Notes under the pieces: generated by a model | Told to the model about the DNA's origin: nothing | What the model saw: the letters and a program-made list of their open reading frames with translations, nothing else | The model's database searches: none | Part shown: positions 45,232 to 53,526 of the stretch, piece by piece | How the letters are laid out: each line of letters opens with the position of its first letter | How positions within the stretch are numbered: position 1 is the first letter of the stretch | Position numbers and translations under genes: made by a program | Origin: Ktedonobacteria bacterium | Lineage (GTDB): Bacteria; Chloroflexota; Ktedonobacteria; Ktedonobacterales; JACDGC01 | NCBI GenBank assembly: GCA_027459785.1 | Contig: DAIDGU010000045.1 | Location: 1-64,000 of the forward strand | Reading direction: 5' to 3' | DNA length: 64,000 nt

Positions 45232-46227
45232 ATGATCCTGTTCATCGAATTGCTGGGCGGTAGCGGCGATCTGCTGATCGCATTGCCAGCGCTGCAAGCC
45301 CTGGCGCGGGCGCGTCCCCGCGCTCCCGTTGTGGTGCTGACGAGTGCGCCCGGCGGCGCGCTATTGCAGCATGATCCGCATCTCACGGTCTGGCAGATCG
45401 ACACGCCAGCGGCACCGCACCACCTGCGCGCGGCGGTCGGCCAGGCGGTGGCCGCGCAGGCATGGGATGTGATCATCAGTGACACGTCGTATCTCGACAT
45501 CGACACGCTCGTGCGGCAAAGCGGCGCGCGATGGGCGATCACCGATCTGTGGGACGACGCCCGCCCGGATGAGCGCGTGGCGGACGCTTTCTCCCGGCGA
45601 CTGCTGGCGGCGGGGCTGATCGCGCCACACGACATCCAGCCCGCACGGCTCTATGTGACGGCGGCGGAAGGCGCGAGGGGCGCGGCGGTCGTCGCGGGGC
45701 TGCCCGGTCCACGGGTGCTGCTCTGCCCCCACTCCCAGATGCCCATCAAATGCTGGCCAGCGGCGCATTGCGTCGCCGTCGCGCGCCTGCTGCAAGCGCG
45801 CCTGGACGCGCAGATCTTAATCCCCGCTGATGGGGACCAGATGGGAACACGGCTGGCGACACGGATCGGCGGTGGGGCGCGGGCGTTGCCGCCCATGCCG
45901 TTACGCCAGTTCGCCGCAGTCACCGCGCAGGTCGATCTCTGCCTCAGCACCGACAGCATGCCGGCGCACCTGGCCGCCACGTTGGGCGTGCCGACGGTCA
46001 CGCTCTTTGGCCCCACCTGGCACGCACGTTATGCCCAACCCGCGCCCCACCTCGCCCTGCAAGGCATGCCCACCTGCCCGGAGCGCGATCTCCTCAACCA
46101 CGCGCGCCAACGCTGCTGGTTCAGTGGGCGCTGCCCGCTGGGCCTGCCCACCTGTGTCGCCGCGCTCCCGCCAGATGACATCCTCGCCGCTTGCGCCCGG
46201 CGGCTAGCCGGCGCTGTGGGTGCGTGA
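45232..46227 (+). CDS. Glycosyltransferase family 9 (heptosyltransferase-like)
   Basis: 331 aa. The N-terminus IELLGGSGDLLIALPALQALARARP is the GT9 acceptor-domain signature. The C-terminal donor domain has LCPHSQMPIKCWPAAHCVAVARLL, and LCLSTDSMPAHLAATLGVPTVTLFGPT holds the conserved GPT loop. By family it transfers a sugar to a cell-surface glycan. Cysteines cluster in the C-terminal 35 residues (CWFSGRCPLGLPTC). Confidence 0.9.
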   Translation: MILFIELLGGSGDLLIALPALQALARARPRAPVVVLTSAPGGALLQHDPHLTVWQIDTPAAPHHLRAAVGQAVAAQAWDVIISDTSYLDIDTLVRQSGARWAITDLWDDARPDERVADAFSRRLLAAGLIAPHDIQPARLYVTAAEGARGAAVVAGLPGPRVLLCPHSQMPIKCWPAAHCVAVARLLQARLDAQILIPADGDQMGTRLATRIGGGARALPPMPLRQFAAVTAQVDLCLSTDSMPAHLAATLGVPTVTLFGPTWHARYAQPAPHLALQGMPTCPERDLLNHARQRCWFSGRCPLGLPTCVAALPPDDILAACARRLAGAVGA

Positions 46228-46377
46228 AACCATGCCGCTCCTCGTCAGCGGCGGTTAGGATCGGTGGCATACCATCCGGCTCGTAGACCGGCGGCGGGTG
46301 GATGTCGAAGGCGTCGGCCAGGCGCACGAAAAGGATGACAGGAAGGTCTGTCCTCCGTTATCCATACTGATCATCCG
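46228..46377. other. Intergenic tail with a degenerate palindrome and coding-like fragment
   Basis: Contains a degenerate GACAGACA palindrome (46334-46352) and its TGATCAGTATGGATA flank (46353-46376 on the minus strand). To its left, minus-strand codons read FVRLADAFDIHPPPVYEPDG, a protein-like sequence without a start, possibly the end of a lost gene. Nothing else supported. Confidence 0.4.
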
Positions 46378-46585
46378 CAAAGCAGAGAGTTTGAATCGTC
46401 GGCAATTTGAAAGAAGTTGGAAAGCCCCTTTATTAGCGAGCCGTTTAATAGGTGTGTGCATTTGGGCTAGCGGTCAACACATTCACCACGTCCACAATGG
46501 CAAACCACCAGCGTCCATCCGCCCAGATCCGGCGAATGCCCTGGCGCTCGAAGACAGCGATGCTTTGCGTTGATCGCGGTGCCAT
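46378..46585 (-). pseudogene. BRO-N/DinD-like antirepressor relic
   Basis: ATG at 46585 opens MAPRSTQSIA then VFERQGIRRIWADGRWWF, then AIVDVVNVLTASPNAHTY and a stop. This is the BRO-N pattern of phage antirepressors and DinD. A shifted frame continues IKRLANKGAFQLLSNCRRF then KLSAL, which matches the next part of the domain (NCRxLK), until the sequence runs into the palindrome element at 46376. It is thus frameshifted and cut short, with about 70 codons left. Confidence 0.7.
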
Positions 46586-46736
46586 GTCCGCTCATTTACT
46601 GTTCGCTAGCTAAAATAGCTTGACTGGCTTCTGGTTTCGATGATAGCACACTGAGTGAATGTTGTAGCAGCGTCTCGCCCTGAAATGGTGTATGATACGG
46701 CACAGACAGCGATGCGGCGCAAGGAGCGATGGGGTG

Positions 46737-48080
46737 ATGATCGAGACGTTGCAGGCACAACTGGGCGACAAAGTGAGCGTGAATGCTTACGAGCTGGCGG
46801 CGCATGGGCGCGACGAAAATTATCCCTCGCCGCATCCGCCGCTGGCGGTGGTCTATGCCACGGAACGGGCGGACGTGGTGGCGACGTTGGCCTGGGCGCG
46901 AGCGGCGCATGTCGCCGTGATCCCCTTCGGCGCGGGGACGAGCTTCGAGGGGCAGGTGGTGCCGCAAGGGCCGGCGATCAGCCTGGATCTGGCGCGCATG
47001 AACCGCGTGCTGCGCATCGCGCCGGCAGACTTTCTGGTGGAGATCGAGCCGGGGGTGACGCGCACGGCGCTGGAGGCGGCATTGCGCTATACCGGCCTCT
47101 TCTTTCCGGTCGATCCGGGGGCGGACGCGACGCTGGGTGGCATGGCGGCGACCAACGCCAGTGGCACGACGACGGTGCGCTATGGCGGCATGCGACCCAA
47201 CGTGGCGGCGCTGGAAGTGGTGCTGGCCAGCGGCGAGGTGCTGGACCTGGGCCGGCCCGTGCGCAAAACGAGCAGCGGCTATGACCTGAAAGATCTCTTC
47301 ATCGGCTCCGCTGGCACGCTGGGGGTGATCACGCGGCTGACGCTGCGGCTGCATCCCGTGCCGGAACACGTCCACACGCTGCGCGTCGGCTTCACTGATC
47401 TCGCCCAGGCGGCGGAGGCGGCCTATGCTATGATGGCGAGCGCGCTGCCCGTGGCGCGGCTGGAATTGCTGGACGACCTGAGCTTGCGCGCGATCAATCG
47501 CGCCCTGGGGCGGGCGTATCCCGCACAGCCCACGCTCTTCATTGAGTTCCACTCCTCCACTGCGGAATCCATCGCCGCCGAAGCCGAGCTGGCGCAGGAA
47601 TTAGCGCGCTCTGCTGGCGCGGCGGACTTCGCACTGGCGCGGGCGACGGACGAGCGGGCGGCCATCTGGGAAGCACGCCACAAAACCTATTGGGCGCTGG
47701 TGAGCCAGTTTCCGGGCCACACCTACACGATCACCGACACGGCGGTGCCGCTGGCGCAACTCGTGCCAATGGTGCGCTATGCCCAGGAATTGCTGGTGAC
47801 GCTGGGGCTGCCGGGGAGCATCATCGGCCACGTGGGCGACGGCAACTTCCACACGCTCGTCGCCACCCCGCCGGAGGAGATCGAACGCGCGCACGACTTT
47901 TCCGGGCGACTGGTGCAGCGGGCGCTGGCACTGGGCGGCACGGCCAGCGGCGAACATGGCATCGGCATGACCAAGCGCCCCTATATGGCGGCGGAACACG
48001 GCACGGCGCTGGACTGGATGCGGCGTATCAAGGCGCTCTTCGACCCCGACAACCTGCTGAATCCGGGGAAGATCGTGTGA
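46737..48080 (+). CDS. FAD-linked oxidase (glycolate oxidase GlcD / D-lactate dehydrogenase like)
   Basis: 447 aa from MIETLQAQLG with AAGGAG upstream. The PCMH-type FAD-binding domain (about 35-215) has IPFGAGTSFEGQVVPQGPAI and GLFFPVDPGADATLGGMAATNASG. The C-terminal FAD oxidase domain has GHVGDGNFHTLV and SGEHGIGMTKRPYM, ending FDPDNLLNPGKIV. It oxidises a 2-hydroxy acid, probably D-lactate or glycolate. No iron-sulfur partner (GlcF) follows, which favours the single-subunit D-lactate dehydrogenase type. Confidence 0.9.
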   Translation: MIETLQAQLGDKVSVNAYELAAHGRDENYPSPHPPLAVVYATERADVVATLAWARAAHVAVIPFGAGTSFEGQVVPQGPAISLDLARMNRVLRIAPADFLVEIEPGVTRTALEAALRYTGLFFPVDPGADATLGGMAATNASGTTTVRYGGMRPNVAALEVVLASGEVLDLGRPVRKTSSGYDLKDLFIGSAGTLGVITRLTLRLHPVPEHVHTLRVGFTDLAQAAEAAYAMMASALPVARLELLDDLSLRAINRALGRAYPAQPTLFIEFHSSTAESIAAEAELAQELARSAGAADFALARATDERAAIWEARHKTYWALVSQFPGHTYTITDTAVPLAQLVPMVRYAQELLVTLGLPGSIIGHVGDGNFHTLVATPPEEIERAHDFSGRLVQRALALGGTASGEHGIGMTKRPYMAAEHGTALDWMRRIKALFDPDNLLNPGKIV

Positions 48081-48382
48081 AAGGTGGGTTACACCTATGC
48101 ATGATCCCTTGGCACAGCAGGGGAGTGAGCGCAGCCGGTGGTCTGCCAGGGGCAGCGATGGAAAACACATGGTTTGGGTAGGGTGTCGCGCCTCATATCC
48201 TGAATTGTATGAACGCGCTGATCCCATTAACGAACCGATCAGGTAAGATTGATCCTAGCCCCGTAGAGGATTCCCGTTCGAGCTGGGGGTAACTCCCAGC
48301 GGCCCAGCGACGATGAGATCGTGTTCTCGGCGACCACGCGGGGGTGACGACTTATGGGGGTGTCGGACAAAAGGAGCGCAGT
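48081..48382. other. Intergenic region, nothing recognised
   Basis: 302 bases between two flavoenzyme genes. A short GCTGGGGG/CTCCCAGC inverted repeat lies near 48280-48300, with a tRNA-like GTTCGAGC beside it, but no cloverleaf can be drawn. GGAG for the next gene is at the right edge. Confidence 0.5.
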
Positions 48383-49516
48383 ATGGCACGCGAGCGCATG
48401 ATCGTGGTCGGCGGCGGGGTGATGGGCCTGGCAACCGCCGCCGCGCTGGCCGGGGCGGATGTGGATGTGACGGTGTTGGAACGCTTCGCTGTCGCGCACG
48501 AGTGGGCGTCGTCGCATGGGCTGACGCGCGCCATCCGGCACGAATACGGACCGGCGGCGATCTATACGCAGATGGTGGCACGCAGCCTGGACCTGTGGGA
48601 CGACCTGGCGCGCGAGACGGGGCGGCGGCTGTATACCCAGACGGGCGTGCTGACGCTGGGCCAGCCAGACGACGGCCACACCCTGCCGGGCTACGACGTG
48701 ATGCGCGCGGCGGGTCTGCCGGTGGAGCGCCTGACGCCGACGCAGTGCGCCCACCGTTTCCCGCAATTCCGCCCCGACGATTACGCTGCCATCACGTATA
48801 ATCCCATCGGCGGCATGCTCTACGCCTCGGAATGCCTCTTTGCGCTGGCGGATCGCGTGCGGGCGCGCGGCGGCGTGATCCGCGAGGGTGTGCGCGTGGC
48901 GCGGGTGGACGTGCGCGGCGCTGGTGGGCGCGTGGTGCTGGCCGACGGCAGCGAGATCGCTGCGGATCGCGTCATCGTCACCGCCGGGCCGTGGGTGCGC
49001 GATGTGCTGCCGGATCTCCCCCTGCCCATTCGCGCCACGCGCCAGCAAGTGTGCTATTTCGGCGGCCTCGATCCAGCCAGCTTCGGGGTGGGCGCGTTCC
49101 CCGTCTTCCTGGCGAGCATGGAGTATTATGGCTTCCCGCTCGTCGCTGGGCCGGACGGCTCGCCCTGGTTCAAGGCGGCCTCGCACGTTTTCGGCGCGAC
49201 GGTTGATCCCAACGTCCCCTACGCGCCGGACCCCGCCGAGATCGCGGGCGTGCAGGACTTCCTGCGTCGCGTCATCCCCGCCGCATCCCAAGCGCCGCTC
49301 GTCGCCACCGATTGCTGCATGTATGATCTCGCGCCCGACGAAGACTTCATCTTAGACTATCATCCCGCCGGCGCGGGCGTGATCATCGGCTCCGGCTTCT
49401 CCGGCCACGGCCTCAAGTTCGGCGTGCTGATCGGCAGGCTACTGGCCGCACTGGCGCTGGGCGCGGAACCAGAGGTGCCGCTGGACACCTTCCGGCTGGC
49501 GCGGCTGGGGCTGTGA
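48383..49516 (+). CDS. FAD-dependent amine oxidoreductase (SolA / sarcosine oxidase type)
   Basis: 377 aa from MARERMIVVGGG, with AAAGGAG upstream. N-terminal dinucleotide fold VVGGGVMGLATAAALA. The region SSHGLTRAIRHEYG fits the covalent-FAD/substrate loop of monomeric sarcosine oxidase and N-methyltryptophan oxidase. Near the C-terminus, CMYDLAPDEDFILDYHP and GSGFSGHGLKFGVLIGRLLA match the family. It oxidises a secondary amine to an aldehyde with release of H2O2. The exact substrate is unknown. Confidence 0.88.
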   Translation: MARERMIVVGGGVMGLATAAALAGADVDVTVLERFAVAHEWASSHGLTRAIRHEYGPAAIYTQMVARSLDLWDDLARETGRRLYTQTGVLTLGQPDDGHTLPGYDVMRAAGLPVERLTPTQCAHRFPQFRPDDYAAITYNPIGGMLYASECLFALADRVRARGGVIREGVRVARVDVRGAGGRVVLADGSEIAADRVIVTAGPWVRDVLPDLPLPIRATRQQVCYFGGLDPASFGVGAFPVFLASMEYYGFPLVAGPDGSPWFKAASHVFGATVDPNVPYAPDPAEIAGVQDFLRRVIPAASQAPLVATDCCMYDLAPDEDFILDYHPAGAGVIIGSGFSGHGLKFGVLIGRLLAALALGAEPEVPLDTFRLARLGL

Positions 49517-49522
49517 TCGTAT

Positions 49523-49789
49523 TCAAGAATACACAAACGCCTCGCCGACGCGCGTCAGATGTGTGAGATCCCGTTGGCGCAACGCTTGCATAGCGTCATC
49601 GATCAGCGTTGTAGCTGTGTCATCGAGAGCTTCTTCACCGCAAAAGCTGCATACACCAGCTACAACTCGGACTGTCACCGTATCCTGCCCGACGCGAAGG
49701 GTTTTGGCGATCTCACGCACAACATAAGTGTTTTCATGGCCACAGGTAGGACAAATAATGCCTTCCAGCTTTTCTTCCAGCGTCGCCAT
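49523..49789 (-). CDS. YgiT-type zinc-finger antitoxin-like protein
   Basis: 88 aa from MATLEEKLEG; GAGAGGAG suits this ATG better than the GTG three codons upstream. The MqsA/YgiT zinc finger has CPTCG (near 14) and CSFCGEE (near 47), with TVRVVAGVCSFCGEEALDD the usual core. The MqsA HTH domain is missing, as in the short YgiT-type proteins paired with DUF4258-type toxins. A decayed piece of such a toxin lies directly upstream. Confidence 0.82.
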   Translation of the reverse strand: MATLEEKLEGIICPTCGHENTYVVREIAKTLRVGQDTVTVRVVAGVCSFCGEEALDDTATTLIDDAMQALRQRDLTHLTRVGEAFVYS

Positions 49790-49813
49790 ACGTTTCACTC
49801 CTCTCTTACCTAA

Positions 49814-49948
49814 CTATGGTATCCTTGTCCAGTAGTCACTGGCCCATTCGTGAATCCGCAAATCTGGGCGGTAGGCGGTGATCATAAACGCTAACGCTAC
49901 GACGTTGCGCTGAGCCGCATAACGCTTGGCAGGATACGCGATATCCAC
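49814..49948 (-). pseudogene. Remnant of a DUF4258-like toxin
   Basis: 44 codons from a GTG at 49948 read YPAKRYAAQRNVVALAFM, then ITAYRPDLRIHEWASDYWTR. The second part matches the C-terminal pattern of DUF4258 toxins (VxVVTAYxPDPxxWxxDxxTR). The N-terminal two thirds are missing. It ends 24 bases before the YgiT-type gene, the usual gene order. Confidence 0.55.
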
Positions 49949-50049
49949 CAAATCTCCCTTGGTTTAGGCAGCGATCCTAATGATATTGTAAGATGAAAGT
50001 TGCTGAAACTCAAATACAATACATACCATAGTAGCAGGAGGCGCGCGTT

Positions 50050-51273
50050 ATGCTCCCCCACATCCCCCCGGCGGTGAGCGAGGGAGTCATTCGCTCGGTG
50101 CTGGCGCTGGTGGCCTTCGCCACTTTCTGGTTGTTGCGCGTGCCGATTCGCTGGTTGCTGGTGCGGCTGCTGGGGTGGATCGTGTACCAGACCGGCGGCA
50201 AGCGCCGTATGCGTCGGGCGGAGCTGAACGCGCACATCGCGCCGCTGCTTATCGTGCCGACGAACTATCTGGCGCTGGCGTTGGGGCTGGATGTCGCCGC
50301 GCAGATCTTGCATTTCCACGTGCTGGCGTTGTTGCTGACCAAGCTCGCCTATACCCTGCTGGGCATCACCATCGCGCTGCTGGTGGGCCGCTATATCACC
50401 CAATTCGTCCTCAACCGCGACCGGCGCATCGATCTGCTGGGCCTGGCCATCGAGCCAGCGTTGCTGCCGTTTATCCGCACTTTTGTCTGGGCGCTGATCT
50501 TCTTCTTCTTGCTTGTGAATATCTTGCAGTCGTGGAACTACGATCCGGCGGCGCTCATCGCGGGGACGGGCCTCTTCGGGCTGGCGCTTTCGCTGGCGGC
50601 GAAAGATACCGCCGATAATCTCTTGGGCTACTTCATCATCGTCGCCGAGCGCCCTTTTTTAGTCGGCGATTACATCTCTGCTGGCGGCGTTGCCGGTGTG
50701 GTGGAACATGTCGGCTGGCGTTCGACCAAGGTGCGCCAGATGGATCAGGTGTTGGTGATCGTGCCGAATAAGAACCTGACCTCGGCGAATATCTCGAATT
50801 CACAGCGGATGGCCAAGCAGATGCTGGAGACACACCTCAGCATTCCCTATGGCTCCTCGCCGAGGGCCATCCAGTCCTTTTTAGAGCAGGTGCGGGCGCT
50901 GCTGGCGGCGCGGCCCCTGGTTGAACCAACCTCCATCGTGGCGCTGGTGATGAATCTGAACAAGGACTCGCTGGACATCTTGATCCGCTGCAACATTTTG
51001 GAGACGCGCTGGCTGCTCTTTCGCACCGAGCAAGAAACGATCATGCTGGCGATCCTGGGTCTGATGGAAGACGCCGGGCTGGAACAGGCGTTGCCCAGCC
51101 AGAAGGTCGTTGTGCAGCCAGCGGCCCCACCCCCCGGCCCCCTCCCCATCGGAGATGGAGAGGGGGAGGCAAGCTCCTCGCGGCGCGGCTCAGGATCTGT
51201 GCATGAATCCGCTATCGGCGGTGGAGCAGGAGAGAGTGCGCAAGGAAATGGTGCGCATGTGGGAAACCAGTAG
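50050..51273 (+). CDS. MscS-family mechanosensitive channel
   Basis: 407 aa; GGAGG lies 9 bases before the ATG. About four or five membrane helices. The pore helix and beta domain read FGLALSLAAKDTADNLLGYFIIVAERPFLVGDYI, then GVVEHVGWRSTKVRQMDQVLVIVPNKNLTSANI. It opens on hypo-osmotic shock to release small solutes. The last ~45 residues (PPPGPLPIGDGEGEASSS onwards) are not channel-like: they translate a dispersed GC-rich repeat (51118-51172) and run to the next stop. Confidence 0.92.
   Translation: MLPHIPPAVSEGVIRSVLALVAFATFWLLRVPIRWLLVRLLGWIVYQTGGKRRMRRAELNAHIAPLLIVPTNYLALALGLDVAAQILHFHVLALLLTKLAYTLLGITIALLVGRYITQFVLNRDRRIDLLGLAIEPALLPFIRTFVWALIFFFLLVNILQSWNYDPAALIAGTGLFGLALSLAAKDTADNLLGYFIIVAERPFLVGDYISAGGVAGVVEHVGWRSTKVRQMDQVLVIVPNKNLTSANISNSQRMAKQMLETHLSIPYGSSPRAIQSFLEQVRALLAARPLVEPTSIVALVMNLNKDSLDILIRCNILETRWLLFRTEQETIMLAILGLMEDAGLEQALPSQKVVVQPAAPPPGPLPIGDGEGEASSSRRGSGSVHESAIGGGAGESAQGNGAHVGNQ
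51118..51172. repeat. CCCCTCTCCATC-type inverted element inside a gene end
   Basis: Reads GGCCCCACCCCCCGGCCCCC, then TCCCCATC, then GATGGAGAGGGGGAGG. The same parts in another order lie at 42232-42292 (CCCCTCTCCATC, GATGGGGAGGGG, GGGGGTGGGGCC). Here it has become the C-terminal tail of the MscS protein. Confidence 0.65.
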
Positions 51274-51778
51274 ATCGCGTTGCAGGGTAAGCATGCGCCA
51301 GGGCGCAAGGGGCTGAAGCCACCTCGCTCGCAAAAGACACCCCTACGGGGCTACCGGCAAAGATGATCGGCAAGGGCGAGATGATCAATAGGAGGGCAGC
51401 GGGCGCGGCATGCCGCGCCCCCATGAAACCACGGGCAGCCGAATCATTACCGTTGGTCTTTGTATGGGCGCGATGCATCGCGCCCCCACGCCCTCACCTG
51501 TCGATCCTCTGATTTCACGCGATCAACCTCGCCGGTAGCCCCGTTAGGGGCGTCTCTTGCGAGCGAGGCGGCTTTAGCCCCTCGCGGCCCTGGCAATCGC
51601 TGCTCCTGGCGGTCCACAACCTACGATCACGTTCCATCCGCGCGATCACCCCTTTTCCGTGTCCTCCGTGTTCTCGTCTCCCTGCCGCGTGATACACTTA
51701 TCAAGGACGCTGGCAGAGCTTCGCTACACGTGGTACGTGAGCCTGCCACCAACAATTTTCATCTCTGAGGAGCATCGC
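51274..51778. other. Gene-free region with nested inverted repeats
   Basis: About 500 bases without a credible gene. It holds a large inverted repeat with two perfect 20-bp palindromes inside it (separate entries). From 51583 to 51778 only the leader of the lipoamide dehydrogenase gene is seen, with CGTGTCCTCCGTGTTCTCG similar to the fold-back family. Confidence 0.7.
51308..51582. repeat. 51/52-bp inverted repeat flanking two 20-bp palindromes
   Basis: The left arm at 51308-51358 and the right arm at 51531-51582 are reverse complements at 47 of 52 aligned positions (arm starts AGGGGCTGAAGCCACC and ends GGGGCTACCGGC). Between them are GGGCGCGGCATGCCGCGCCC (51401-51420) and GGGCGCGATGCATCGCGCCC (51466-51485), both perfect palindromes sharing the same outer seven bases. 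The element has no transposase and could be a MITE-like insertion. Confidence 0.85.
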
Positions 51779-53227
51779 ATGTCCACCTCATCCGATACCA
51801 GCAATACCGCGCTCGCGCCCGCCGTCGAAGAGACGTATGATCTCGTCGTCATCGGCGCGGGGCCGGGCGGCTATGTCGCGGCGATCCGCGCGGCGCAACT
51901 GGGCGCGCGCGTGGCCATCGTCGAGAAGCAATACATCGGCGGCACGTGCCTGAACGTTGGTTGCATCCCTTCCAAGGCGCTGCTGCACATCGCCGAAGAG
52001 TATCGCCGCTTTGATACGATGGCGGAATTGGGTATCATGGCCCAAAAGCCGGACTTCGATATGGCCGCCGCCGTGCGGCACAAAGCCAAAGTCGTCAAGC
52101 AACTTACCAGCGGTGTCGCGTCGCTGCTGAAGGCCAACGGCGTCACCATCGTCATGGGGCGCGGCGTGGTGGATGAACCCGGCGTCGTCACCGTCGATCA
52201 GCCGGAAGGCACACGCAAGTTGTTGCGCACACAAAAGATCATCTTGGCGCAAGGCTCGGTGACGGCTAAGCCGCCCTTCCCTGGCATCGACGGTGCGAAC
52301 GTCATCTTCAGCACCGAAGCACTGGAACTGCCCAAGGTGCCGGAAAGCCTGATCTGCATCGGCGGCGGCGTTATCGCTGTGGAATTCGCCTGCCTCTTCA
52401 ACGCGCTTGGCACGAAAGTGACCATCGTTGAGATGCTGCCCAGCATGATCGCCTATGAGGAGCCGGAGGTCGTCAAGCAACTGGAAAAGACCTTCAAGAA
52501 GCGCGGCATCGCCATCCACCTGAATACGCGCGTCGAGAGCATCGGCGACGCGAACGGGCAGAAGACGGTGACGGCAGTCGGCCCGGATGGTCCCATCACC
52601 TTCTCCGCTGAATACGTGCTGGTTGCAGTCGGGCGGGGGGCGAATCCTGAAGGCATCAAGGGGCTGATCGATCGCGGCCTGGCGATGGACCGCAGCCGCG
52701 TCGTCGTCAACGACAAGATGGAAACGACCTTGCCCGGCATCTATGCCATCGGCGATCTTTCCGGCAAGACGCAACTGGCGCACGTGGCGATGGCCGAAGG
52801 CGAGGTGGCGGCGGAAAACGCGACCGGTCAGGAGGCCCATATGAGCTATGCGGCCTTCCCCCGCCCAGTGTATACCTTCCCGGAGATCGCTTCGGTCGGT
52901 CTGACGGAAGCGCAGGCGCGCGAGCAAGATCCCGGCGCGAAGGTCGGCACGATGCCCTGGGTGGCGAACGGCAAGGCGTTGGCCGCCGATGCCACCGAAG
53001 GTTTCATCAAAGTCATTGTCGGCTCGTATGGCGAGATCCTGGGCGCGGCGATCATCGGCCCCGACGCGACCAACCTCATCACCGAGTACACGCTGGCGAT
53101 GCATGGCGAGCTGACGGTGAGCGAGATCAACGAGACGATCCACCCGCACCCGACGCTGAGCGAGGCGCTACGCGAGGCCGTGCTGGCCGCCGACAAGCGC
53201 GCTATCCACTTCTATCAGCGCAAGTGA
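51779..53227 (+). CDS. lpdA: Dihydrolipoyl dehydrogenase
   Basis: 482 aa from MSTSSDTSN with GAGGAGC upstream. FAD-binding VVIGAGPGGYVAAIRAAQLG; the redox disulfide Cys57/Cys62 in GGTCLNVGCIPSKALL; NAD-binding CIGGGVIAVEFACLFNALG; central FAD motif GIYAIGDLSGKTQLAHVAMAEG; the C-terminal catalytic His/Glu pair in HPHPTLSEAL. It reoxidises the lipoyl groups of 2-oxoacid dehydrogenase complexes or the glycine cleavage system. No E1/E2 genes are adjacent. Confidence 0.95.
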   Translation: MSTSSDTSNTALAPAVEETYDLVVIGAGPGGYVAAIRAAQLGARVAIVEKQYIGGTCLNVGCIPSKALLHIAEEYRRFDTMAELGIMAQKPDFDMAAAVRHKAKVVKQLTSGVASLLKANGVTIVMGRGVVDEPGVVTVDQPEGTRKLLRTQKIILAQGSVTAKPPFPGIDGANVIFSTEALELPKVPESLICIGGGVIAVEFACLFNALGTKVTIVEMLPSMIAYEEPEVVKQLEKTFKKRGIAIHLNTRVESIGDANGQKTVTAVGPDGPITFSAEYVLVAVGRGANPEGIKGLIDRGLAMDRSRVVVNDKMETTLPGIYAIGDLSGKTQLAHVAMAEGEVAAENATGQEAHMSYAAFPRPVYTFPEIASVGLTEAQAREQDPGAKVGTMPWVANGKALAADATEGFIKVIVGSYGEILGAAIIGPDATNLITEYTLAMHGELTVSEINETIHPHPTLSEALREAVLAADKRAIHFYQRK

Positions 53228-53230
53228 GAG

Positions 53231-53450
53231 GTAGGGGACGAGAACACGAAGGCCCCGAAAAGGACTAAGACGGAACGCGAAATACCACGAGAGCGGCGCG
53301 AAATACCACGAAATGGCTTGAATACATGGTTTCCTTCGTGTGTCTTCTCGTGATTATTTCGTGTCTTCTCGTGTTCCCGTCCCTGTTCTTCCGTGACCCA
53401 CCGCCCGAGTTTCTGTGGCTTCGTGTTTCCGTGATCCCCTTTGATCCTAT
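53231..53450. repeat. CACGAAA-family fold-back repeat
   Basis: Left part: GAACACGAAGGCCCCGAAAAG and two direct copies of GCGAAATACCACGA. Right part: GTGTCTTCTCGTG twice, then GTGGCTTCGTGTTTCC. The two halves are roughly complementary and would fold into a long RNA hairpin downstream of lpdA. There is no gene in 53228-53526. Confidence 0.65.
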
Positions 53451-53526
53451 GGGGCTTCCCTGATGGCGCGCGGCGCGTTATACTAGGCAGCATGAACTTG
53501 AACTGATAAGGAGAATGCGGCGAAAT

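Noticed and set aside
48260-48310. tRNA-like GTTCGAGC loop
   Set aside because: No acceptor stem, D-arm or anticodon arm can be paired around it.
51788-53149. 453-codon open frame on the minus strand
   Set aside because: Antisense to the clearly real lipoamide dehydrogenase gene; no recognisable domain.
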